Origin: Spirochaeta sp.
GTDB taxonomy: Bacteria > Spirochaetota > Spirochaetia > DSM-27196 > Alkalispirochaetaceae
Assembly (NCBI GenBank): GCA_007117185.1
Contig: SKHA01000358.1
Location: 1 to 17,525, forward strand
Length of the DNA stretch: 17,525 bases
Direction of reading: 5' to 3'
The notes below the pieces were generated by a model. That model saw only the letters and a list, made by a program, of their open reading frames with translations. It did not search any database and was not told the DNA's origin. Made by a program: the position numbers and the translations under genes. Below, piece by piece: positions 1 through 6,234 of the stretch. Each line of letters opens with the position of its first letter. Position 1 is the first letter of the stretch.

Positions 1-358
1 CGAACGTCGCCGCCAGACCGAGGGCGGCACCGAAGATCACGATCACCGGGAGCACCGTCTTTTCCGGTAACCGTCGGCCGATGAACTCGCCCAGGGGCAT
101 CAGCCCCAGCACCAGTCCCTCCAGGAACATGGCCAGACCAACCACGGAAATTCCCAACCCCAGTGACAACAGTGCCGCGTCAGAGACGGGAATCCTGAGG
201 ACGAACAGTTGGAATACCAGAAGATAGCCGACAATAAAGGCAACCGAGCGGAGTTGATCTAATAGTTTCTGCCCCACGTACGCCCCGATCATCGTCAGTG
301 CGGCACGAAGGGGGATGCGAACGCGTCGTATTCCCTGCATTACGTCAGGCGGCAACAT
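1..358 (-). CDS. DUF1538 family membrane protein, C-terminus cut by window edge
   Basis: The minus strand reads an open frame from ATG 358 off the left edge, about 119 residues. Hydrophobic segments are separated by the pattern LRIPVSDAALLSLGLG, then LFLEG-like MFLEGLVLGLMPLGEF, which I recognise as the DUF1538 (PF07556) repeat. Two in-frame ATGs are possible, at 358 and at 340. The first has only a weak GGAA upstream, so the start is uncertain. DUF1538 proteins are polytopic inner-membrane proteins; from memory a two-protein member (UmpAB of Halomonas) was reported as a monovalent cation/proton antiporter, but nothing here proves that role. It lies 37 bases downstream of the SDR-like gene on the same strand and may be cotranscribed with it. 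Family call fairly sure, function unknown. Confidence 0.72.
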   Translation of the reverse strand, partial: MLPPDVMQGIRRVRIPLRAALTMIGAYVGQKLLDQLRSVAFIVGYLLVFQLFVLRIPVSDAALLSLGLGISVVGLAMFLEGLVLGLMPLGEFIGRRLPEKTVLPVIVIFGAALGLAATF

Positions 359-395
359 TACCGCGTTCCGGGGCCGGCAGCAACTGCCCTGCCGT

Positions 396-1124
396 TCAAC
401 CCGGGTGCAGGATACTCTGGAGCTGCCAATGATCCTTCAGGTCGTGCAGCGCCCGGTCACACCCGGGCACGCGTTCGGCCACCAGAGCGGCAACGTACTC
501 GCCCAGATCCCGCGCTGTTATCCATTCGCGGTTGGTGTTTTCACCGCGGCTGCGAGTATGGATCGTTGTGTGAACAGTAACAGCGTGAACCCGAACGCTC
601 GTGTCAGAGGATTCTTCGGCCAGAACGCGGGTCATCATCTTCTGAGCAGCCGCCATAATCGAAACCATACCGGCATCAGGACGAATGTGCTCCGCCTCGG
701 GACCGACGAGCGTGATAAAGGTGCCGCTGTTCTGACGGCGCAGCTGGTCGATGAAGACCCGCTGTACGTTGAAATGGGTGGCTAGATTGTCCTGAATACT
801 GTCGTCCCAGTCGGTCCGGGGCATCTTGTGCAGTCGATACCCCCAGTACCCGGCGCCAACAGAAACAACTACCGCGTCGATTTCCGGAACTTCTTCCAGA
901 ATCCTGTCCCGCATCGCCAGAACCGCCAGATCATCGCCAAGGTCCGCAGGAAGAAATCGAAGGCCAGCGGGGTTGTGCACGAACGCTTTCAGCCGTTCAG
1001 ACGGATCCTTTTCCCGGACCGGTACGTAAACGCAGTACCCGGCGGAAAGAAACGCCTGGACTACACCTTCGCCAATACCGCCGGTGCCCCCAGCGACAAC
1101 TGCCGTTTTCGTTGTGGTATCCAT
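396..1124 (-). CDS. SDR-like (Rossmann) protein with degenerate catalytic site
   Basis: A 242-residue protein of classical short-chain dehydrogenase size. The nucleotide-binding glycine motif AGGTGGIG is at residues 11-18, the adenine-side Asp is in PADLGD (D61), the helix-4 Asn is N113, and the helix-5 pattern ending MTRVLAEE aligns with the usual LTRSLA-E. Aligned on that helix, the positions that should be Tyr and Lys of YxxxK are V154 and A158, and the preceding Ser position reads G141, so ordinary SDR catalysis looks unlikely. The start is set at ATG 1124 because AGGAGG sits 7 bases before it; an in-frame ATG at 1145 lies inside the promoter -10. The gene follows the aldolase and the DctM remnant on the same strand, so it may be a late gene of that operon or a separate unit with its own promoter. 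Substrate unknown. Confidence 0.85.
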   Translation of the reverse strand: MDTTTKTAVVAGGTGGIGEGVVQAFLSAGYCVYVPVREKDPSERLKAFVHNPAGLRFLPADLGDDLAVLAMRDRILEEVPEIDAVVVSVGAGYWGYRLHKMPRTDWDDSIQDNLATHFNVQRVFIDQLRRQNSGTFITLVGPEAEHIRPDAGMVSIMAAAQKMMTRVLAEESSDTSVRVHAVTVHTTIHTRSRGENTNREWITARDLGEYVAALVAERVPGCDRALHDLKDHWQLQSILHPG

Positions 1125-1143
1125 GGGTGTTCCTCCTGGTCTC

Positions 1144-1174
1144 ATTATACGACAGGATCACTCGGATATTCCAA
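1144..1174 (-). promoter_or_regulatory. Candidate promoter for the SDR-like gene
   Basis: On the minus strand a perfect TATAAT (1144-1149) follows a TTGGAA (1169-1174) with a 19-base spacer, which is long. A start about 7 bases after the -10 would place the AGGAGG ribosome site at the very 5' end of the message. The match is by eye only. Confidence 0.45.
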
Positions 1175-1206
1175 TTGGTTGCGCTCGTCCACCCCGGGGC
1201 GCACCC

Positions 1207-1400
1207 TCACATCAGCAGATTGGGAATGAACATGACCACCTCGGGAACAAAGGTAACCAGCATCAACACAACCACCATCGTCACGTAAAACGGGATGAGC
1301 GCCCGGGACACCTTCTCTATCGACACCTTTCCCACCGCGCAACCAACAAACAGCAGCTGCTGCCGTTTCAGGGAAAGGCGGCGTAACCCCGCGACCCAGT
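1207..1400 (-). pseudogene. Decayed C-terminal remnant of a second TRAP DctM subunit
   Basis: The minus-strand frame ending at 1207 gives about 49 residues (from 1356) that read as an intact DctM C-terminus: LLFVGCAVGKVSIEKVSR, ALIPFYVTMVVVLML, then VPEVVMFIPNLL. Just upstream, in a different frame (about 1376-1401), the sequence reads TLGRGVTPP, matching the conserved DctM G-x-TPP-x-G stretch, so the two parts are separated by a frame-breaking indel. No DctM coding is visible beyond that, because the DapA-like gene ends at 1429. The remnant is unlike the C-terminus of the intact DctM in this window (TPLRKVIKEILPMIG, YVPAIVTFLPRM), so it is a relic of a different transporter and not a tandem copy. 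Confidence 0.68.
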
Positions 1401-1428
1401 GTCGTTTCATCAGAGAGATTCTATCGAA

Positions 1429-2340
1429 TCAACGCGCCGGCAGTAATCCCACCTCCTGAAGAACACCTCTGATCGCCCCGTGATAGCCCTCGGGGACCGC
1501 CATGGAGGACATGCGGGTGTGGTGAGTGCACCGACCAAGAAATGCCGTTGCGCTCTTGATGCCTGGAATGACGTTACCCTCGGCGCGTTCGAACACCTGG
1601 CACAGGTGGTTGATTCGCTGTTGCGCTTTCCACACACCGGCGATATCTCCGCTTTGAGCTGCGTTCCAGATATCCACGTACGGCGTCAGGTCCACGTTTC
1701 CCGTGCCGGTAACCAGGGCGGCGGCGCCACTCAACAGTGACGACCCGTCCAGGTAGTCGTTGCCCTGGATCCAGGCGAAGGCCGAGTCAGAACAGGCGTG
1801 TAGTGCCCGGGTAAACTTCTCCATGTCCCCGGAACTGTCCTTGATACCCACGATATTGGGGATCTCCGGGAGGGCGGTCATTGTCGCGCAGGAAATCTTG
1901 TTGTGGGTACACGAGGGGATGTCGTACGCCAGGAGCGGGCGTGAGCTGGCGGCAGCAAGGACGCGGTAATGGTCCAGAATTGCCTGCTGAGTGATCCCGA
2001 AGTAGAATGGGGTGGTAGCCACCAGGAACTCCGGCTGCAGCGGAGCCACTGCTTCCAACTCCTGCAGAACCTGCCGGGTGGAGGGTTGAATGCAGGCGAC
2101 AAAGAGGGGAATGTTCCCCTGCACCACCGCCTGAACGGTCCGGATGACCTCCACCTTTTCATCGATGGACATGTAGGGGCTCTCGGCAGTTGACCCGTTC
2201 ACGAAAATGCCATGGGCACCTGCATCCAGCAGGTACTTGACCTGGGTGGTCAGCAGCGGAATATCCGTTGCTCCATCGGGGGTTACCGGGACCAGGAGAG
2301 CAGGCAGAACACCCTGGATTTGTCCGCTGTTGGATTTCAT
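1429..2340 (-). CDS. DapA/NanA-family class I aldolase (dihydrodipicolinate synthase-like)
   Basis: A 303-residue TIM-barrel lyase of normal family length. Visible signatures are GSTAES at 49-54 (family GTTGE, with the catalytic Thr as T51), PFY with Y113, YDIPS with Y139, and the Schiff-base lysine K167 in GIKDSSGD. The family condenses pyruvate with an aldehyde or cleaves 2-keto acid sugars. The Arg of YNVPSRTG that binds aspartate semialdehyde in true DapA is C144 here, so lysine biosynthesis is unlikely. Placement right after dctPQM and under an IclR regulator argues for a catabolic aldolase for the imported acid, for example a 2-keto-3-deoxy sugar acid or sialic acid type substrate. The start at ATG 2340 is preceded by a purine-rich GAGAG. 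It lies 51 bases downstream of dctM. Family certain, substrate unknown. Confidence 0.9.
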   Translation of the reverse strand: MKSNSGQIQGVLPALLVPVTPDGATDIPLLTTQVKYLLDAGAHGIFVNGSTAESPYMSIDEKVEVIRTVQAVVQGNIPLFVACIQPSTRQVLQELEAVAPLQPEFLVATTPFYFGITQQAILDHYRVLAAASSRPLLAYDIPSCTHNKISCATMTALPEIPNIVGIKDSSGDMEKFTRALHACSDSAFAWIQGNDYLDGSSLLSGAAALVTGTGNVDLTPYVDIWNAAQSGDIAGVWKAQQRINHLCQVFERAEGNVIPGIKSATAFLGRCTHHTRMSSMAVPEGYHGAIRGVLQEVGLLPAR

Positions 2341-2391
2341 TTTGTTTCTCTCTTTCTCTTCGTTTTTTGGGTATCACATGACTCGCAAGAA

Positions 2392-3687
2392 CTACATACC
2401 TGCCATGCGCGGCAGAAACGTTACAATCGCCGGAACATAGGTGATCGCCAGCAGCACCAGAATCATCACGCCGATCATGGGCAGAATCTCCTTGATCACC
2501 TTCCGCAGCGGCGTCCCCGAGATTCCCGATACAATAAACAGAAGCATGCCGAACGGTGGTGTGGAAAGCCCGATCATCATGTTCAGGGTGATCATTACCC
2601 CGAAATGGACCAGATCAATCCCCAGTAACTGCACCAGCGGCAGCACGATGGGGATGAACACCAGGGTGATCGCCATCGTGTCAATGAACATGCCCAGTAC
2701 GAGAAAGACGATGTTTATCAGCAAGAGGAGCACGTAGGGGTTGGTTGTCACCGCCAGAAGCATCCGTGCCACCATCTGCGGGATCTGCTCAATAGCGACG
2801 ATGTAGGAAAAGGCGTACGCCGTGCCCACGAGCAGCGAGAGGACGCCGGTTGTACGCACCGTGTTCTGCAGGATTCGCAGAAACCGCCGGGGGCCAAGGG
2901 CCCGATAGACCAGCGCCGAGACGATCAGAGCGTACAGTGCCGCCAATGCTCCCGCTTCGGTGGGCGTCACCACCCCGCTGTAGATTCCCCCAAGGAGAAC
3001 CACCACCGAAAAGAGCGCCGGCACCGCCTGCACCGTCAAACGGACAAATGTTCGGAACGCCACCGCCTCGCCCAGAGGGTAGTCGCGAAAACGGGCCACT
3101 ACAGCGATGTAGATCATCAGGGCAAAGCCCAGCAACAGCCCCGGAATCATTCCGCCGAGGAACAGGGCGCCGATGGACGCTCCGGAGAGCATGGAATAGA
3201 AGATCATCGGAATGCTCGGCGGAAAGACCGGTCCGATCGTCGCTGACGCAGCGGTTATGGCACAACTGAAGCCGTCGTCGTAGCCGTGCTCCCGCATCGC
3301 TTTAATCTCCATCGATCCCAGCCCGGAAGCATCAGCGACGGCGGATCCGGTCATCCCGGAGAAGATGATCGACGCAACCACGTTCACGTGTCCCATACCG
3401 CCGCGGCGGCGTCCCACCACCGCCCCGGCAAAGTTGAAGATCATGTCGGTTATCTTGCCGGAGTTCATCACCTCCGCCATGAAGACAAACAGGGGCACCG
3501 CCAGGAGCACAAAATTGGCCCCCAGCCCCTCCAGAAAGGCCGACGCCACAATACTGATATCCGCTGCGGGAGAGGGATTAAGCCACAGGTAGAAGATGGA
3601 TGCCATCATCATACCAGGCGCAATGGGTATCCGCAGGAGAAAAATCGACACAAAAAGCAGGAAAAACACAAGCGGCGGCAGGTTCAT
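2392..3687 (-). CDS. dctM: TRAP transporter large permease subunit DctM
   Basis: A 431-residue, highly hydrophobic protein of normal DctM length (about 12 membrane segments expected). Conserved pieces are GMTGSAVADASGLGSMEIKAM at 111-131, IGPVFPPSIPMI at 151-162, GGIYSGVVTPTEAGA at 233-247 and GLSTPPFG at 373-380. This is the Na+-driven translocating subunit that works with DctQ and the periplasmic binding protein DctP to import carboxylates or acid sugars. Its ATG overlaps the dctQ stop codon by 4 bases (ATGA), indicating translational coupling. No frame damage is visible. Confidence 0.96.
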   Translation of the reverse strand: MNLPPLVFFLLFVSIFLLRIPIAPGMMMASIFYLWLNPSPAADISIVASAFLEGLGANFVLLAVPLFVFMAEVMNSGKITDMIFNFAGAVVGRRRGGMGHVNVVASIIFSGMTGSAVADASGLGSMEIKAMREHGYDDGFSCAITAASATIGPVFPPSIPMIFYSMLSGASIGALFLGGMIPGLLLGFALMIYIAVVARFRDYPLGEAVAFRTFVRLTVQAVPALFSVVVLLGGIYSGVVTPTEAGALAALYALIVSALVYRALGPRRFLRILQNTVRTTGVLSLLVGTAYAFSYIVAIEQIPQMVARMLLAVTTNPYVLLLLINIVFLVLGMFIDTMAITLVFIPIVLPLVQLLGIDLVHFGVMITLNMMIGLSTPPFGMLLFIVSGISGTPLRKVIKEILPMIGVMILVLLAITYVPAIVTFLPRMAGM

Positions 3688-4196
3688 CGGTCATCTCCCC
3701 AGGTACGAATGTCCCGGTAGATGTCCCAGCCAAGACGGCCGATCATCACCACCAGGAAGACGATGAATGGTGCGTACGCCCAGTTCATGGGGATTCGCAA
3801 TACGTTGGACCGTTTGAAGGCCATGAACCGCACGTAATCCAGTGACGGCAACAGGGCAATGGCAAACGCCGTTACCAGGAGCAGATTGCCCAGGATGCGC
3901 ATCAGTCGTTGGACCTGCAACGGCATCAGGTCATAGACCACGGTGAAGGCAACGTGCTGGTCTGTCCGCTTCGCGTACAGGCCACCCAGCAGAGCCGTCC
4001 AGATGAACGCGATCAGCGCAAACTCTTCCGGCCAGGTCAGGGGCCGGAAAAAGTAGCGGTTCACGATCTGCATGATGAACACCCCAAAGAGTGCGGCAAA
4101 GACAACGGTGGGAACGTGCAGTTCCACGATGTCTAAAAGTCCCTTTGCCGCAATTTTTCCGATGTTCCGTTTTTCGTGCTGCTTGTCTGCTTCCAA
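3684..4196 (-). CDS. dctQ: TRAP transporter small permease subunit DctQ
   Basis: A 170-residue membrane protein with four hydrophobic stretches, near residues 24-45, 60-75, 100-118 and 140-158. It has the family pattern NRYFFRPLTWPEEFALIAFIW at 46-66, in which the W-x-E-E segment follows the first membrane helix. DctQ bridges the binding protein and DctM. The only plausible start is TTG at 4196 (TTG GAA GCA GAC), with AGGGAG about 9 bases upstream; no in-frame ATG occurs before the first membrane segment. It is separated from dctP by an 84-base gap holding a strong stem-loop and overlaps dctM by 4 bases. Confidence 0.93.
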   Translation of the reverse strand: MEADKQHEKRNIGKIAAKGLLDIVELHVPTVVFAALFGVFIMQIVNRYFFRPLTWPEEFALIAFIWTALLGGLYAKRTDQHVAFTVVYDLMPLQVQRLMRILGNLLLVTAFAIALLPSLDYVRFMAFKRSNVLRIPMNWAYAPFIVFLVVMIGRLGWDIYRDIRTWGDDR

Positions 4197-4212
4197 TTGG
4201 TGGTTCTCCCTG

Positions 4213-4257
4213 AAAAACCGGGAACCCGGCGACGACAGATGTGGCGCCGGGCTCCCG
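4213..4257 (-). terminator. Intrinsic terminator / attenuator between dctP and dctQ
   Basis: On the minus strand a 13-base arm (4245-4257, starting CGGGAGCCCGGCG) pairs with CGCCGGGTTCCCG (4219-4231). Twelve of 13 pairs match, with a 13-base loop, and GTTTTT follows immediately (T-run at 4213-4217). It lies 24 bases after the dctP stop and ahead of dctQ, so it would reduce transcription into dctQM and raise the relative amount of the binding protein. Confidence 0.8.
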
Positions 4258-4280
4258 AATGTGATTCCTTCGAAGCGAGA

Positions 4281-5300
4281 CTACTGTCTCATCCGGCCGA
4301 TTTCCTCGTACAGGTCCAGGTCCCATGCCGAAGATATTTCCGGGCTGTCGTTCAGGTAGGAGTTGCGGGCAAACTCCACAAAGGCATCCTTGTCAGGATC
4401 CTCGATAACCACCAGACCGGCAGAGCGGAAGTACTCAACCAGCTCCGCTTCATTCTGGAGGTTGGTACGGTCAACGTGCTCCTTTGCCACCTCAAGTGCC
4501 TGGATGACCCAGCGCTGCTGCTGCTGCGTCAGGGACTGCCACTTCTGCTCGTTTATCGTGGGCCAGACGGTGTCAACCACATGGTCAGTCAGGACGATGT
4601 AGCGGGTCACCTCGTAGAACTTGGCGTTCAGGTTGGTGGGCAGGGGGTTATCCTGTCCCTGAACGACACCAGTCCGGAGTCCGAGGTAGACCTCGGTGAA
4701 TGCCAGCGGAGTGGGATCACCACCCAGGGCACGGCCCATGGCAATCCACGCGGGGCTGCCGGGTACGCGCAGCTTCACACCACGCATCTGCTGGGGCGTA
4801 CGAACCTCACCGGCGCTCTCCACCAGGTTGAGCTGTCGGGTTCCCAGGTAGAACGCGGAAAGGGGGCGAATCCCGAGGTTGTCCACCACGTCCTGAAAGA
4901 GGCGGTCACCGATAGGACCGTCGTAGACGGCGCGCATGTGATCGTAGCCGGCAAAGGTGTACGCCGCGGCGAACATGGACATGTAGGGAATGAACTCAGA
5001 AAGCCAGGGGGGGGATGTATAGACCATGTCAACCGTTCCCCGGCGCACAGCGGTCTGCTCGCCTTCCTGGCTGAAGAGCTGGCCGGAATGGTACACCTCA
5101 ACCTGAATCTGGCCACCTGAGAGGCGCTCCACCTCTTCCTTGAAGACGTCCATCGCCTGGGTGTGGGCGTCGCCGGGCACACTCTGGGAACTGAACGAGA
5201 GGGTCACCGATTCCGGTGCCCTCGCTTCAGCGGCGCCGGAGGCCAGGACGCTGGCTGCAGCCACGGTCAGTGCCAGCAGCATAAGAACTGTTCTTTTCAT
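4281..5300 (-). CDS. dctP: TRAP transporter solute-binding protein DctP
   Basis: A 339-residue periplasmic protein of DctP type. Residues 1-21 form a signal peptide (MKRTVLMLLALTVAAAS then LASG) with probable cleavage after ASA- or ASG-like residues. Family markers are the RTPQQMRGVKLRVPGS block at 167-182, with the conserved carboxylate-contacting Arg (R178), and VVQGQDNPL at 212-220 with N218. The retained Arg suggests an acidic ligand. The start is ATG 5300, preceded by AAGGAG at 6 bases; a longer frame reaching 5354 would put 18 non-signal residues in front and is rejected. It follows the IclR gene by 67 bases and is the first structural gene of the uptake cluster. Confidence 0.95.
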   Translation of the reverse strand: MKRTVLMLLALTVAAASVLASGAAEARAPESVTLSFSSQSVPGDAHTQAMDVFKEEVERLSGGQIQVEVYHSGQLFSQEGEQTAVRRGTVDMVYTSPPWLSEFIPYMSMFAAAYTFAGYDHMRAVYDGPIGDRLFQDVVDNLGIRPLSAFYLGTRQLNLVESAGEVRTPQQMRGVKLRVPGSPAWIAMGRALGGDPTPLAFTEVYLGLRTGVVQGQDNPLPTNLNAKFYEVTRYIVLTDHVVDTVWPTINEQKWQSLTQQQQRWVIQALEVAKEHVDRTNLQNEAELVEYFRSAGLVVIEDPDKDAFVEFARNSYLNDSPEISSAWDLDLYEEIGRMRQ

Positions 5301-5367
5301 CACAAACTCCTTTGATTTGTTTCTTGCACCTTCTAGGAGGCACAGGTTATTCATGTTTCAGGTCCCG

Positions 5368-6159
5368 TCACTGGTTGTGCTCGTGCCCGAGGCGTCGGGA
5401 CATCTCCGCCGCCGCTTCCATGATCCGTGGTGCCAGGATAGGCACCCGCTCCCAGCTGATCCGTTGGGTCGGGCCGGAGACGCTGATCGACGCGGCAACG
5501 CCCCCCTGATGATCAAAAACGGGTACCCCGATGCAGCGCACCCCCTCTTCATGCTCCACGTCATCCACGGAGTATCCCCGGGCATGGGTGCGTTCAAGGT
5601 CGGCCATCAAGTCCATCGGTGTGACGATAGTGTGTTCGGTAAACCGTTCGTAACTGATCGCGGCGAGAAGTTCTTTTTGCTGCTCCGCCGGAAGCCACGC
5701 CAGAATTGCCTTGCCCACGGAGGTGCAATGGAGAGGACCGCGAATGCCGATCACCGAGTAGGTTCGCAGACGCTTGCTGGACTCGTAGCAATCGATGTAC
5801 AGGACTTCCTGGTTATCCAGAACAGTCAGATGCACCGTCTCGTCCAGCTCCTCGTTGAGAGCCTGCAGAACCGGCGCCAGCGTCCGCCGGACCCCGAAGC
5901 TCCGTACCGCACCGTAACCAAGCTCTATGGTATGCAACCCCAGGGAATAGAGGCCGCTGGCAGCATCCCGTTGCACCATTCGTCGTTCCTCAAGGGTGCG
6001 AAGGATGTCAAAGACGGTGGTCCTGGGAGCACCCAGATGCTGAGCCAGCTGCGCCATGGACCGCTCCCGGTGCTGAACCAGATGGTCCAGGATCCGGATT
6101 GCCCGATCGACTGAGTTGACACGCTTTGTCTGTTCGTATTTACGAACTGTATCCGCCAT
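5368..6159 (-). CDS. IclR-family transcriptional regulator
   Basis: A 263-residue protein with an N-terminal winged helix-turn-helix (about 15-75: VDRAIRILDHLVQ, then LGAPRTTVFDILRTLEE) and a C-terminal IclR effector domain (about 85-255) marked by GPLHCTSVGKAILAWLP, GYSVDDVEHEEGVRCIGVP and the closing VAASISVSGP. Such proteins repress or activate catabolic operons in response to small carboxylates or sugar acids. It stands at the head of the dctPQM-aldolase cluster on the same strand, so it probably senses the imported acid or its breakdown product. There is no ribosome binding site before ATG 6159; instead a promoter ends almost at the ATG, suggesting leaderless translation. A 16-base palindrome lies inside its first codons and may be its own operator. 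Confidence 0.93.
   Translation of the reverse strand: MADTVRKYEQTKRVNSVDRAIRILDHLVQHRERSMAQLAQHLGAPRTTVFDILRTLEERRMVQRDAASGLYSLGLHTIELGYGAVRSFGVRRTLAPVLQALNEELDETVHLTVLDNQEVLYIDCYESSKRLRTYSVIGIRGPLHCTSVGKAILAWLPAEQQKELLAAISYERFTEHTIVTPMDLMADLERTHARGYSVDDVEHEEGVRCIGVPVFDHQGGVAASISVSGPTQRISWERVPILAPRIMEAAAEMSRRLGHEHNQ
6132..6147 (-). promoter_or_regulatory. Candidate autoregulatory operator inside iclR codons 5-10
   Basis: The sequence reads GTTCGTA-TT-TACGAAC on the plus strand: perfect 7-base arms around a 2-base centre. A single extra half-site, TACGAA, occurs at 6160-6165 over the start codon. The symmetry and size fit a dimeric winged-helix binding site just downstream of the predicted transcription start. 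That IclR binds it is inference. Confidence 0.45.
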
Positions 6160-6168
6160 TACGAATTC

Positions 6169-6197
6169 ATTGTGGGGCCACTTCGGGAATCTGTCAA
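6169..6197 (-). promoter_or_regulatory. Sigma-70-type promoter of the iclR gene
   Basis: On the minus strand TTGACA (6192-6197, perfect -35) is followed after exactly 17 bases by CACAAT (6169-6174, four of six matches including the key A and final T). Transcription would begin near 6162, about 3 bases before ATG 6159, giving a leaderless message. This agrees with the missing Shine-Dalgarno. Confidence 0.6.
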
Positions 6198-6234
6198 CGG
6201 AAAAGAATAAGAATCCAGCTGGGAAAGGGAGCCC

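Noticed and set aside
4176..5120. Long open frame of 314 codons on the plus strand opposite dctP
   Set aside because: It is the antisense shadow of a well-supported dctP; it has no Shine-Dalgarno, no recognisable domain and an odd His/Gly/Val-rich composition.
5340..5362. TGAAACATG-like sequence before dctP, recalling a half of a KdgR-type box
   Set aside because: Only one half is present and no symmetric partner is visible.
5140..6114. Open frame of 324 codons on the plus strand opposite iclR, with AGGAGG before an internal ATG at 5353
   Set aside because: It lies antisense to the clear IclR coding sequence and the product resembles no family; the AGGAGG-ATG looks accidental in the short dctP leader.
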